64,000 nucleotides of DNA from Phaffia rhodozyma (taxonomy: Eukaryota > Basidiomycota > Tremellomycetes > Cystofilobasidiales > Mrakiaceae): contig JACGZH010000011.1 of NCBI GenBank assembly GCA_014706385.1, forward strand, positions 496,001-560,000, written 5' to 3'. Below, piece after piece: positions 52,342 to 63,871 of this stretch (its first letter is position 1; each line of letters opens with the position of its first letter). The translations under genes and the position numbers were made by a program. The notes beneath the pieces are model-generated. The model saw only the letters and a program-made list of their open reading frames with translations, was not told the DNA's origin and made no database searches.

Positions 52342-53702
52342 TTAAGGTTGACCAGCGCCGAACTGAGCGGCAGCCTCCTTGAGTGAAGGGTCGTTCATCA
52401 TCTCGGCCATCGAAGGGGGTCCACCTCCACTCTGCATCCTCTCAGCCCTACGGAACAAAGAAAATATCATCAGCAAGTGGCTCGTAGACAGTGCCGATAG
52501 GGAGAATATATATATGCTACTAACATTCCTCTGATAGCAGGGTTGGCCATCATCTTCTCTAATCCTCCGTTGGCCATCATCTGCTGAGCCATCGCCATCA
52601 TCTGAGGGTTCTTCAACAACGAACCGAGATCAGGCATTCCTCCTCCTCCCCCTCCGCCGCCACCGCCACCAAGCATACCCATCAGGCTGCTCAGGTCAGG
52701 CATTCCTCCAGCACCGGCACCAGCGCCGCCGGTTCGAGGAGCAGGGGCAGCAACCTCATCATCCTCAGAGTCGGAAGAAGATGAAGGGCATCGAGCCTGA
52801 GCGTTGTTCAAAGCGGCCTTCAAGTTGGTGTTGGTCGGATCGAGAAGGAGTCCTTTTCGGTAAGTCTCCACAGCCTTGGGGAACTGAGAGAGCGAGTACT
52901 GCGCGTGACTGGTTGAGAAGAAAGGCGAGCATGATGTTGTGTCAGTCATCATGCGCCGGACACACAGAACAAAGAATGAAGTCGGTGTACTCACCCAAGT
53001 CGGGAGTAAGCCTTGACGAACGACGGATCGACCTTCAAAGCCTTCTCCGAGTCCTCAACTGCCTTTTGGTGGTCACCAGCCGAGCTGTAAGCAGCGGCTC
53101 GGTTGGAAAAGTAGACCGGGTTGGTACCGTTGAGAGCGATGGCCTCGGTGTATTTTGCGATGGCCTGGGAGTATGACTTTGAGGTCATGAGCGAGTTTCC
53201 CTCTGTCTTGAGTGCCTCGGCCTTGGTCTTGTCCTCTGCTGACGGAGAGGAAGCCGAGGAAGAAGCAGAAGCAGCAGGAGTGGCGGCTGGAGCAGGAGCA
53301 GACGAGGCCTGTAGATCAAGAGCAATATTAGTTACGTTCGACTCGAGATGAACTGTTCGGTTGAGCATCTCGAAGAGAAGCGGCGTACCTTGCTCTTCTC
53401 CCTGGTTTTTAAGAAGACGTCAAAGATACTGAGCAGAGTGGTCGGCTTAATGGAGTACTGCTCTTGGTCAGCGGCAGCCTCGGCGTTTACTCCGAAAGCC
53501 TCACCGATACATTCAACTGAGGTCGTAAGAACCAAGAGTTAAAGCGTGAACGAGCTTGGAAGATGTAAAGAGAGAAACGGGAGAAAGACTGACTAGCCAC
53601 TTCGACACCCTCGACATCGTCCGATCTGATCGAGCCGTCCTGAATGGATGTTCTGAGAAATTCACAGATGTTGAAAACGAGCGCTTTCCTCTTGTCTGCC
53701 AT
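52342..53702 (-). CDS. SGT2: Small glutamine-rich TPR co-chaperone SGT2/SGTA
   Basis: Starts MADKRKALVFNICEFLRTSI, the N-terminal homodimerisation domain that binds Get5/Get4 (continuing VECIGEAFGVN over the next exon). After an Ala/Ser/Pro linker come three TPR motifs: KAEALKTEGNSLMTSKSYSQAIAKYTEAI, PVYFSNRAAAYSSAGDHQKAVEDSEKAL, and AYSRLGHAQYSLSQFPKAVETYRKGL, the carboxylate-clamp type that docks Hsp70/Hsp90. The C-terminal client-binding region is Gly-, Met- and Gln-rich (an 11-Gly run, then NPQMMAMAQQMMANGG) and ends GPPSMAEMMNDPSLKEAAAQF. Sgt2 passes tail-anchored proteins to the GET pathway. All parts of the family are present and intact. It diverges from URA4 with only 222 bp between starts. 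Confidence 0.92.
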
Positions 53703-53924
53703 GATGCTAATCTGAGTGACTGGGAGAGAAAGAAGACAAAGAAAAGGAAGAGAAGACGAAGAGATCGATCTCTGTGGGTGATGGTTAGATGTGAAAAAGA
53801 AAGAAATGTGCTGGCGGTTTTTTTTCTTTTCTATTTTCTCTTTTTTAAAAATGATCCTACAACACCATCCGACGTACCATCACCCTCGTTGCTTCTCACC
53901 GCCCTTCGTTGTATTCTTCTCGTC

Positions 53925-55387
53925 ATGACCACCATCTCTGTTCCATCCCCGGTGGACATGCACGTTCATCTGAGGGAAGGTGCTGTCTCCAAGCTCGTCA
54001 CGCCCCACGTCAAGGCAGGAGGAATCGATGTTGCGTACGTGATGGTCAGTAGTTGGATTTCTCAGTTGGCCTCCTTCTTTTAGGCTCTCCGTCCTTTTGG
54101 AAGGATGGGTTGACCATCTAAATACATGCTTGACTAGCTGTTGATCGAAAGGCTGACAGAACGGGTTGTCTATTCGTATGCTTGAATCTATTGTTCTTAT
54201 TGAAACAACGCTTTCCCTTCCTATTCTATTGCCGAACGCCTTGCCGCTCAGCCCAACTTGACACCGCCGATAACGACGACCGCCCGAGCGCTAGCCTACC
54301 GTTCCGACCTCCAGACGCTCGCTCCGGATGTCGAGTTCCTTATGACTCTTTACCTTCACCCGTCCATTACACCTGAAGAGATCCGAAAGGCCCACGCGGC
54401 CGGGATCAGAGGAGTCAAATCTTACCCCCGTGGAGTGACCACCAATTCGGATGGTGGCATTGAGGATTACGAGAGTTACTACGATGTCTTTGGGGCGATG
54501 GAACAGGTCGGCATGGTTTTGAACTTGCATGGAGAAGTTCCCAGTGATCACGATCGGGTCAGCATGTTCTTTTTATACTTAGAGCTTCTCCGTCATTGCG
54601 AGGTGCACAGGGAGGCAGATAAGGCTGAATCCGTTCGCTGGCGTTGAACAAACCAGGGTATATGCGTGTTGAACGCCGAGGAGACGTTTTTGGCTCACCT
54701 CTTCAAGATTCACAAGGCCTTCCCAAAGTTGAAGATCGTGTTGGAACACGCTACTACCGCTGCTGCCGTCGCTGCTGTTCGTGGGAACGTTGTCGTTCTT
54801 CCTTTACTTTTCGTTTCGCCTTTGTTAGCGCGCATCGTCTCACCCAACTTTTCACTGTGGGTTTTTTTTTCTTGACACAGGTCAAGCAATGCGGTGATAC
54901 GGTAGGATGCTCGATCACCCCTCACCATTTAACCTTGGTCGTGGATGACTGGGCCGGTCAACCGTTCAACTTTTGCAAGCCAGTTGCAAAGTACCCAACC
55001 GACCGAAAAGCTCTCCGGGACGTCATCGCCTCCGGCCATCCCCGATTTTTCCTCGGATCAGATTCTGCGCCCCATCCTGCTCATTCAAAGACGACTTCTA
55101 GCCCGAGCGTGGGTTGCGCGGCAGGCGTGTACACCTCTCCTATCCTCTTGCCTTTGGTTGCCAACCTGTTGGAATCTTTCTCTGCGCTCGACAAGTTGCA
55201 GGGTTTCGCCAGTCTTCACGGCAGGGCCTTCTATGGTCTACCCCTCGAGGGACTCGACCAGATCACGTTGAGAAAGGTGACGGATGAGAAGGATGAGGAT
55301 GCCGTCAAGAGGTTTGCGTTTGATGGCGGCGAAGTCGTTCCCTTCTGGGAAGGAAAGAAACTCGGTTGGGAGATCATCCGGGATTAG
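53925..55387 (+). CDS. URA4: Dihydroorotase (pyrimidine biosynthesis)
   Basis: Exons include 53925-54044, 54252-54557 and one from 54657. The start MTTISVPSPVDMHVHLREGA carries the metal-binding HxH and Arg of dihydroorotases; the splice 54044/54252 gives YVMPNLTPPITTT, the expected continuation. Further conserved residues: the carbamylated Lys in GIRGVKSYPRGVTTNS, His in LNLHGEVPS, His in IVLEHATTAAAV, then CSITPHHL, and the catalytic Asp in FFLGSDSAPH. The C-terminus ends GWEIIRD. The enzyme cyclises carbamoyl aspartate to dihydroorotate and is the class IIb single-function form found in fungi. The donor GTTCGT after AAVAA and the acceptor at about 54882 restore AAVKQCGD. All catalytic residues are present. 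Confidence 0.94.
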
Positions 55388-55789
55388 ACAGGCCGGTGTT
55401 GTGTATATGTTTTCTTTTAATGTGTGTGTAGAGGTTGAGAGGATCGGGGAAAGAGTTCGGATTTCTTCGTTTTGCTTATGAGCTGGAATGTAATTTTGGT
55501 CAACTTTCTTAAATGGGGTTTCGAGAAAAGGCGAAGGCGAAAGAAAAGGAGAAAGAGAAAGCCCTGGCAAGTCTCGACCGGATCGTGCGAACATTCAGCA
55601 CGAGATTTCTCTTCTGTTCCATCTATCGTTTTGGTTTGGGGGGGGAAAAAGGAAATCTAACGACTGACTACCTAAGACTACAACAGTTTATTTTACTTGT
55701 TATTCAAAATTGAGGAGGGAGCGAAAGAAAGAAAGAAAGAAAGAAAGAAAGAGAAAAGAGAAAAGAGAAAAGAAAAGACGACAAGAAGA
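55388..55789. repeat. 3' spacer with GAAA-type short tandem repeat
   Basis: Convergent 3' region of URA4 and the J-protein. At about 55723-55779 it holds a purine repeat of GAAA units (six or more) passing into AAAAG units. No gene seen. Confidence 0.6.
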
Positions 55790-57120
55790 CTACTTTCTGG
55801 ACCCATTGTCCGACCTGGCTGCTCCTGAGAAGCCGGCGCCTATGCCGAAAGCGATACTGACCATCAAGCCGACGCCGAAGGCTCTGGTCAACCCGGAAAG
55901 ATCCTTTTCGTTTATAATCTTTTTCCCGTCATGTCCTTCTCTGTATCCTTCGCCAGGAGCCGACCGTGTTCGGTACATCGGCCGGCTCGAGTCGTCAAAG
56001 CCGTACCTGTCGAAAGGCGAGCTATAAGAATTTGGGTTAACGTACGGACCGAAATGGGACGTGTTTCCCGGTGGAGGTGAGAACGGTTGACGGGGTCTCC
56101 GGTGGTTCAACGGCCAATGAGCCGACGGGTTTGACGCTGTCGACGATCGTGGTCGAGGCGCCGTCCTGGTTGAGGGATGAACCCAGCTTGAGGGCCGACC
56201 GTTTCGGGATGAGGACGGGTAGTGGGAGCTAGAGGTTTGAGGGTTCTGATAGGTCGGCACGGGTGATAGTGTGAGGTCGTACTGCTTTCTGATAGGATGC
56301 GAGCGCAGAAAAGGTCAAACCCAAGCGAGGCGTCAGTCATCCAAGGCGTTTCCTTGCTCGACGAATCAGCTAGCAAAGGTGAAGGAGGGAGCCCCAGGTT
56401 TTTTTTAAACCGCCCTCTTCTTTGCCTCATCGGCCGTCGATTGAACCTCAGAAGAAGGAGAAGGAGAAGGAGAAGAAGAAGAAGAAGAAGAAGAAAAAGA
56501 AGGAAAAAAAAACAGAGACAAAAAGAGAATGGGGTTCGATGGGAAAGAAAAGATAAAATATACTGACCGCTTAGACTCGTTTCCCAAGACATCATAAGCG
56601 GAAGAAATATCTAGATACGTTTGTTTCGCGCTTTCGTCGTTCGGTCGTAGATCAGGATGGTACTTTTTGGAGAGCTGCCAGGCGGGATTTTACGCAGAAG
56701 GTGAATATACCCGACGGTTTGACAGAACAGAAGGCCAAGAGAGATGGTAGTCGATATGATGATAAGAGAACGATAGAAGGGATGTCGAGTTAGCGCTTGC
56801 TTTCAGAGCACTAGATCGGAAACTATAGCTCCATGATCGAGTGTTGCAACCCTAGGATCGGAGACCACGGCTGCAGAGCCTGATGAACAGAGAAAGAACA
56901 AAGAGACAGAACGACGAACCTCATAGAACTTTTCCTTGATGACCTTTTTGTCTGCCGATCGTTCCAAGCCAAGGACCTGGTAGAGGGTCTTTGGAGGAGG
57001 TGATCTCGAGAACGAGCGCGGTGAGGAATGGAACGATCGCCTGTAGAGTGACGGGAGGTGAATCGGTGCGGACACACCCCGAGCACTCTGTCCGTATATC
57101 CGTATTGATGAGCGGTTCAT
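55790..57120 (-). CDS. Mitochondrial J-domain protein with C-terminal membrane segment
   Basis: Three exons. The start MNRSSIRIYGQSARG is rich in Arg and Ser and lacks acidic residues, followed by LYRRSFHSSPRSFSRS, which reads as a mitochondrial targeting peptide. The J-domain follows (TLYQVLGLERSADKKVIKEKFYELSKKYHPDL), with the HPD tripeptide in KYHPD, created by splicing, and YLDISSAYDVLGNESKRKQYD. Then a Pro/Ser-rich linker of ~100 residues and one hydrophobic segment (LTRAFGVGLMVSIAFGIGAGF) close to the C-terminus. The architecture is a membrane-anchored Hsp40 that would stimulate a mitochondrial Hsp70; the substrate is unknown. It is head-to-head with the mitochondrial ACP gene. A small A-rich interval between exons 2 and 3 (56460-56520) contains GAA repeats. 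Confidence 0.82.
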
Positions 57121-57424
57121 AGCGCAGCGCAAACGAGCAGAGCGATACCCAACAAACCCGATGGTGATGGTAATGGTGATGGTGAGAGTGGAAGACTCGA
57201 CGGACGATCGGGCGGGGGGGGGGGGGGATTAATGGTCTGTGCGCACGGGCCTCCTGACGCGCTCGGCGCACGGACCTCCCCCCCCTCCCCCCCGCCTAGG
57301 GGGGAAAGTTCAGGGCCAGCTCGGAAAAACTTAGTCATTTTCTTCCCCCCCCCGTTTCCCCCCCCGGCAGCCTTCTCATCCCCATCAGCCATCATCACCC
57401 TCGACACTCAGCCCGACATCCGAT
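57121..57424. promoter_or_regulatory. 304-bp divergent promoter with G/C homopolymers (J-protein / ACP)
   Basis: Between the two ATGs are a 14-G run (57214-57227), C-runs at about 57279-57296 and two more near 57345-57368, alternating with G-runs. Such tracts exclude nucleosomes and can form quadruplexes; that function is inferred. Confidence 0.6.
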
Positions 57425-58479
57425 ATGTTCTCCAGATTCGCTATTCGATCACTCCGAGCTGCTCCTGTGACTCCCAGGACGTTCTCTCTTCTTGCCACTA
57501 GACCGGCTAGTGTGGTGGCTCGGCCGTCCACCTTGCTCTTTGCTCGATCTTACGCCGGAGGGCACGGACCAGACCTTTCTCTCACAAAGGAGAACATCGA
57601 AAGGAGGATCCTTGACATCTTTAGGACGTTCGACAAGGTCAACCAGGACAAGGTGAGAACAGTATCTTCTCTTTCTTACAGTGGGGTACTTCTGTTGGCG
57701 ATCGAACGGGAGGGTGGACAAGACACCACATGGCTTTGGAACGAAGGGGGGGGGGGAAGGCTCAAAGAAGAAACAGTTGTAGATGGAAAACTCCACGGGG
57801 TTTGAGAACATCCGATAACTCATACAACTCGTTCTTGTTGCCTTCTCTCTATCTCGATCAGCTCAACCTTGATTCCTCCTTTACCGAGGACCTCGGTCTC
57901 GACTCTTTGGATGCCGTCGAGGTCATCATGGCCATCGAGGAGGACTTTTTCATCGAGTACGTCCTGCCTTTCTTTCCGTTCATCTTTCGACACGTCCGAG
58001 TGCTTGTTCGTCTTGTTCTTTTACTTTTGATTTACTGATCGGAGGCCTTGCTCTTGGCCCATCGTGCTTATCACAGGATCCCTGACGCCGAGGCCGATGA
58101 GATCCGAACTGTTCGACAGGGTATGTCCTTTCTACTCTTTTCTCTGGCCAGAGCGCTGTATCTCTCATGTGTCTGCCAGGTGCTGATCACGACCGACCCG
58201 TGCTTTCTCTCTCTTCCAGCTGTGGACTACATCATCAACGTGTGTTTTCTTTTCTTTTTCTCTCAACTTGTTTGCTGCAGAGACTGAAGTCTTGTCTGTC
58301 TTGGTTCTTTCCTTTCCTCTTGGCTCTTCCGAACCAATCAGACCCCTGAGGGTGAGTCTATCACTTTATTCGTTCGTTCAGTATACTCTGTTAATGAAGA
58401 GAAACTGACTATCGATCCCCATCTCTTTTTCCTCACACATACACACTTTCATTCTTTCTCTCCAGCCGGTCTCCATTAA
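57425..58479 (+). CDS. ACP1: Mitochondrial acyl carrier protein (complex I subunit NDUFAB1 type)
   Basis: Six exons (57425-57652, 57862-57956, 58077-58120, 58220-58239, 58342-58351, 58466-58479) give 136 residues. The first ~45 residues are an Arg/Ser/Ala-rich mitochondrial presequence (MFSRFAIRSLRAAPVTPRTF). The ACP fold follows: NIERRILDIFRTFDKVNQDK, LNLDSSFTEDLGLDSLDAVEVIMAIEEDF, where Ser of DSL is the 4'-phosphopantetheine attachment site, then IPDAEADEIRTVRQAVDYIINTPEAGLH. It serves mitochondrial fatty acid/lipoate synthesis and Fe-S cluster assembly through LYR proteins. The last four exons are only 44, 20, 10 and 14 nt long, but each junction keeps the conserved ACP tail. Intron 1 contains a 10-G run. 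Confidence 0.94.
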
Positions 58480-58987
58480 AACTCTTTCCTCTGTACTTTT
58501 TTGATCCTCCCTCCATCCACGGCTCTTTCCTCTCTCTCTCTCTCTCCTTTGTGAATCATGAAAGACTACGGTTCTCTGTTGTATCTCTTGCCTTCAAGGC
58601 TTCGGCTTCGACGGCCTTTCTCTCTGTTCTCTGCTCTTTCGTTTTCCTTTGAGACGCTTCCCATTCGACCGTTTCTGGTGGCCCGGATGGCAGGGTGTGA
58701 CATTGACCGTTGGCGAACACCTGAATCTCGGACGGCTCTACTGTCACACGAAACAAAGAATGGCGAAACAAAGGAAAGCCAGAGTAGAAGCTGAGGAGAG
58801 GAAAATAAAAAAAGGGAAAAGATGGACAAGACACACGCCAGACAAAACCCGAAGAGAGAAAGGGGGTGAATTAGGAAGGAAAAAGAAAAACAAACAAAGC
58901 AAGACAAACAAACATGATGAAGGACGACCGTCTGTTGCGTTTTTACGTCTCCATCTACACCCCGAAAAGAGGAAAGGATACATTATA
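58480..58987. other. Convergent 3' region between ACP and GUP1
   Basis: Pyrimidine-rich then purine-rich low-complexity sequence, including a (TC)n stretch near 58530. ORFs here are low complexity and unlikely to be real. Confidence 0.5.
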
Positions 58988-59372
58988 TCAATACTTTCTC
59001 CAGATCCCTCTCCTTCTCTCCTCTTGCCTGTACTCCATCATGAGCTGCACGGCGGCAAACACGCCGGCGAGGCCGGCCAGACCGGCCCCCAGACCAGAGC
59101 TGCTCTGCCGGATGCCGAAGAGGAGTTCTTGGATCCCGCTGGGGCCGAGCACGAACCCGAGCAGGTTCGCGCTTGTCATCGTCAGGATGTTGAGGACCCC
59201 TCCGAGGGCTTTCAGGTGTCGGTACCAACGGGTCTCGCCGTACTTTTTCGTCGTTGTTGTTGTGTTCGATTCAGATTGTCAAGAGCCCCATCACAGTAAC
59301 CAAGAGACAGTGCACAAGTCCAACCACAGAGAAAGAGAGAGACAAACGGATGAGAAGAAGGAAAAAGAAACT

Positions 59373-59408
<36 letters not shown>

Positions 59409-61641
59409 AGACTCTTACCAAAGAAGAAGGCAAGACCCTACCGGCGACCAACTCTGGGATGACGACCAGGGAGACCAACCAACCCCAGGTGAGAAGGGTG
59501 AACGACAAGTCGTGCCACAGGGCGACAAAGGTAAAGACGATAAGCGTCGCTCTGACCGGTCGGTTCTTTCCTCCTAGAGGGACGTATATGTATCTATGAT
59601 ATTCCGAGCGAGATACATTTCAGCAGAGATCGAGCCTGCTCTTCCCCGAGAAGAATAAGGAAAAGACACGAAAAGGAAAAGACGAACCGGACGATCCAGA
59701 GGTTGTAACTCCTGTGCCAACTTCTCCAGAAACCAGCGCACGAATAATTGTTTGCCATACAACGCACCATGTTTTCCGGTGGGTCTATCCCATCCAGCAG
59801 CGCCCACAACCGGAAGAACCTCCACGGGATCAGGAGCTTTGTTTGTGTAGACGAGGCGAGACGAAACAAAATGCAAACAAATCCGAAAGAACCGACCGTC
59901 AGCCTGAGCCCGACTCGACCAGAGAGAGGTTGTCATGGCTGGCACCCACCTTGAGCCAGACGATGATGAGGTTCCAAAAACCAAGTGTGACAAGTTCACC
60001 TGGCCCCAGCCCTCTCCACGCTTTCGAGTCTTTCAGAGCGACGACGTATATCCAGTGGAGGATGAGTTCCATCGATAGGAACGCGATCACAAACCGGAGA
60101 GCATAACTCCAGATCGTCCGTCTCGGTATCACCGGCGGCCGACGAGTCTGGAAGGATCGAAGCGTGTCTATCTGTCAGCGGCCAGGATCAACAGGCAGGA
60201 GCACGAGCAAGAACACAAAGAAAACGAGGCTACCTGGTATTGGAAGTTATTGAACGTGATGATCGGTCCGGCGATGTAAAGCGGAGTGTATAGCACGTAG
60301 GCCAGATAAGCACCGACCGATCGGTAGACCGTCAACTCTCTTGAGCTCGACGCGCGCTCTCTTTCTGTAGGGTAGGACGATTGGTCTGTTTGGTCTGCCT
60401 CTAGAGATCCGGCTCGGTCGGTCGGTCCGATCTCACGGAGCGTCTGGAGGGCCCAGTGGTGGTCGAGGTTGAAAGACAAGAGTCTGAGCGCGGTGATGTT
60501 GAACGAGATATGCCATCTGGGGATCAGGCCCATGTATCCGTTCTTGATCGCGCTTTCAGTCAAACGAGTCCTTGAAGGAGAAGAGAAGGAGAGAGAGAGG
60601 GAGAAGGAGAGAGAGAGAGGGAGAGAGAGAAAGAAGAAAACAGAGAGAAAAAGCAATGTTGAACGGCCTCACCAGAGAAAGACGACTCCAACCTTCTGAC
60701 CACTCGTTCCCCACGAGGACAAGACCGACAAACAGCCAGGCCACCCAGACCGCCCATCTTGTGCCTGCGACCGATAGGCTGAGAGCATAGTTGACGAGGA
60801 CGATGAGAAGGATCTTGAGCACACCCAGACCATGCATCACGGTGAGCGATCCGAGGGCGAAGAGGGTGAGGAAGGTCGATCGGTCGGCCGAGAGGAACAC
60901 GGAAATGTACCGGAGGAGGAGGAAGGACGAGGAGAGTCCTAGGAGGGCAGGTAGGTTTGAGTGGAACGTCGAGTATTGATGATCCGACATATCCTACAAG
61001 GGAACGCATCAAGGGAAGCTGGTTGAGAAGCGAGTGGAATGCAGAGCGGCCCAAAGGAAGAAGGACGGACCATGAGCCGACCAAAGATCCATCCTTTCCT
61101 CAACCGGTAGGAGTATTGGCCGTAGTTCGGATGACTGGCTGGGGTTAAGAACGTCGAGCGCAAGCGGTGGGAAGAACAAAGGAAGAAGAGAGACAGCGGT
61201 GAGCCGGCGCGCACACGGAGGTGAGTGAGCTTTCTGAACGAGATGTCTTGTATCGTTCTTTCCCAGGTCTCGCATCGACCGTCGTTCACACAGAAGGGCA
61301 AGGGAGGAAAGAGTGAGGGAAGAACGAAAGAAAAGGAAGGAAAAGACACATGCAATAGAGTCGAGAGAAACGATCTACCAACCAGATCCTAGACCGACTC
61401 CGACAGACACAAGGAGAGCCAGGCCGACTGCGACGGCGAGCTCATACACGATGAACTCTGCCGAGCTCCATCGACTGGGTTTGGTATGGTGTTTCGGAGA
61501 GGGAGCTGTGGATGCGCTGTTGGGAGGGGCTGTATTCTCGGGAAAGAACGATGGTGAAGACGATGGGGTCTGGACTGTTAGCGATGCGATTCCTCTTGAC
61601 GGCGGTGGGATATCTATCGAGCTGGGCGGGAACGATCCCAT
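58988..61641 (-). CDS. GUP1: GUP1-like MBOAT O-acyltransferase
   Basis: Minus-strand gene of several exons. It starts [17 protein letters not shown] with a Pro/Ser-rich cytosolic head and a first membrane segment ([19 protein letters not shown]). The Gup1 block [28 protein letters not shown] is next, then several hydrophobic segments ([31 protein letters not shown]), [48 protein letters not shown], and the MBOAT active region [23 protein letters not shown] with [15 protein letters not shown]; the second His is the invariant MBOAT residue. The end is a helical [17 protein letters not shown]. In yeast Gup1 remodels GPI anchor lipids by adding a long acyl chain at the ER and was first linked to glycerol uptake. 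A long Ser/Glu-rich insertion sits between the block ending HHW and [11 protein letters not shown] (GA)n repeat lies in one intron. Confidence 0.88.
59379..59406 (+). repeat. (GA)n microsatellite in a GUP1 intron
   Basis: About fourteen GA units, on the minus strand (CT)n, placed in an intron near the end of the GUP1 gene. Confidence 0.85.
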
Positions 61642-61945
61642 CTGTGAGGGGGGACACTGTTGATGCTGATGATGTTGATGGTAAAGGGGGGGGGGGGGGG
61701 GGGGGGGACGAACGGAGATGGTGAGCGGAAATGATGATCTGTATTTTATTTGAATTTCCAACAAGATTTTCTTTTCGCCCACAACTTCCACCTTCCTTCG
61801 TTCTTTCGACGCACCCTTTCGAGATCATTCAAGCCAGGTCTTTGCTGCTTTCCAGGAGGTTGTTCTAGGACCAGTCGAGAGCATCCCCACGTTTGTTCAA
61901 GCACCCCCAAAATACTGGCACCCACACACGCCCACTCTCTTCAGC
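61642..61945. promoter_or_regulatory. 304-bp divergent promoter with a 22-G run (GUP1 / uL29m)
   Basis: Contains an uninterrupted run of 22 G at 61686-61707, 45 bp from the GUP1 ATG, and a C/A-rich leader before the uL29m start. No gene inside. Confidence 0.6.
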
Positions 61946-63010
61946 ATGTTCTCTACTCTTAAAGCGGTCGGATCGAAAAACGCATGGTCTGTAGGTCGAG
62001 CTCGGTTCTCGACCGGTCTGACTCTCTACGCAGACGCTATCGGCTCTGGCTCGTCCGACGTTGGGGCTGGGTCTGGATCTGGGTCGACGTTTGTGGTGCC
62101 GAGGCCGAGTGGACCGTCGTCGAAGAGGCCCGAGTTTTATGATGCAAAGGGCAAGCTGTTGGCTCCGTCGTTACTGCCTCACGTTCCTCCGACCCCGAAG
62201 CAACCGGTGGTCAGACAGTATCTGGACGACACCGAGGTCGATCCGGCTCACCCGCTCTGGGCGTTTTTCAGGAAGGACGAGACGACTGGGAAGGTGCTTA
62301 GTGTGGAACGAATGAGTCAGAACCAGCAGCGGTCCGGTATGTTTGTTTGTTTGTCTGTCTGTTTGGGAGGTTTTCTTTGTATGTGGGAGAAAGAGAGGAA
62401 AGGAAGAATGAATGAGCTCTGGGTTGATTCTAAATATCTGTTTGTCTGCTTTTGTGTGTGGCTTTGCTTCTGTCTTGGTTTCCTAGGTCGACCGTATTTG
62501 ACGAGTGAACTCCGGATAAAGTCGTTCCAGGAGCTTCACACCTTGTGGTTCTTGTTGCTCCGGGAGAAAAACATATTCTACACCCAGCGAGAAGAGATGC
62601 GTCGGCGTGGGGTCCGGGCTGGTCTTGCTCTGGGCACGACCAAGCAACGAATGAAGGTGAGTGTGTGTGTGTGTTTTGGGAGATGATGTGATGTAGAGAA
62701 GGAGGCAGAGGGACCAACGGATTGAGAGAGGGGGAAAAAAAAGCGAGAATGAAAAAGAAAGAATGACCGGTATGCTAACTCCTTGCTATCTGCACGTTCA
62801 CAGATCCAAACGTCGATGGCTCGGATCAAGTACGTGTTGAACGAGCGTCGGTTGGCTTACTTGGCCGTTCAGGCGGATGCGAACGAACAGGCTCTCGCCC
62901 AGGCCGAGAGAGATGAGTTGGAGGCCGAGTTGGCCAAACTGAGAGCACTTGAGGAGGAGGAGGCGGCAGTGGTAGCGGCGGCTGGTGGTCGTGGCCCTAG
63001 CGAGCTTTAA
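61946..63010 (+). CDS. MRPL4: Mitochondrial large-subunit ribosomal protein uL29m (Mrpl4/MRP-L47)
   Basis: Three exons (61946-62336, 62487-62656, 62804-63010) give 255 residues. An Arg/Ser-rich presequence ([24 protein letters not shown]) is followed by a Gly/Ser-rich linker, then [13 protein letters not shown] and the conserved core made by splicing: [40 protein letters not shown], and finally [20 protein letters not shown] and a Glu/Ala-rich coiled-coil tail. The core is the MRP-L47 domain found in fungal Mrpl4, positioned at the mitoribosome exit tunnel, the mitochondrial counterpart of uL29. It ends just before AT/T-rich 3' sequence. Confidence 0.88.
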
Positions 63011-63871
63011 ACTGGGGGAGATGGAGGAGTAGGTATGATGAGAAAGATAGGAAAGAACAGAGTGAGCTGGTGTTGAATGGTGATTGTATCGACATGGATC
63101 TTTTTTTTTTTTTTTTTTTTCGTTCTTTTCTTTTCTTTTTTTCCTTTCCTTTCTTTTCCTTGCTGTGACAGACAAGTGTGAGGAGCAGGATGAGCCACTC
63201 AGTGTTGTGCATGGGCTGACTTGAGAACACGCTCAGGAAGGTTCAAGAGAAAGAGGGCGCGAGCAAGGCAAGAGCGAGAGAGAGAGAGAGAAGTAAGAAT
63301 GAAACACTGAGCAACCACGCGCACTAGCTTCATGAGATCCTGTGGCCAGAGCCAGCTTTGATCAATCACCAGGCTAGGGGAGAGAGACGTTCCCGAGACT
63401 GTACAGACTGGAGGCATCCCGACAAACACACCGGAGAGAGCAGCGAGTGAAAGTCTCCCGGGGGGGCGGGGGGGAACGTCATTGGCCGGGTCATTAGGAA
63501 AGTTTGTAATGGCCAATAGAAATTCTGTAGTCTGAGTTTGTAGTCATTCGAAAGACTACGAAAACTGGATGCCCCCATTAGAGACGTTGTAGTATGATTT
63601 CCTAATGAGATGTCTTGCCCCCCTCCCCCCCCTTTAGGCAGCCCCCCCCCCCAAGAACAATCCCCCCCCCCCCCCGCCGAATTTGGATCATCTCCATTCC
63701 CCCCCCGTTGACCTCATCGATTCCCTCTGCTTTCGTTCGCTCCCCCCCATCAACCCTCTCGTCCATACAATCTCCTTGCTCTTGCTCTTGCTCTCGAACA
63801 GTCCCCCTCGCTTTCTCTATCACGTCCATCCAGTTCCCCCCCGGTAAACTAGCTCACTCGACCCCCACGCC
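63011..63871. other. Intergenic region with homopolymers and a small inverted repeat
   Basis: Contains a 20-T run (63101-63120), a (GA)n stretch near 63275, G-runs at about 63462-63473 and several C-runs between 63618 and 63700. An 11-bp inverted pair sits at 63491-63501 and 63597-63607. No convincing gene. Confidence 0.5.
63491..63607. repeat. 117-bp inverted-repeat (foldback-like) segment
   Basis: The left arm TCATTAGGAAA (63491-63501) is exactly inverted as TTTCCTAATGA (63597-63607). Inside is a hairpin GTAGTC-ATTCGAAA-GACTAC (about 63540-63559). It could be a tiny MITE or a structured leader; no target duplication was identified. Confidence 0.4.

Noticed and set aside
58556..59462. Low-complexity ORFs on both strands downstream of ACP
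   Set aside because: They are composed of simple purine or pyrimidine repeats and overlap GUP1 exons in antisense.
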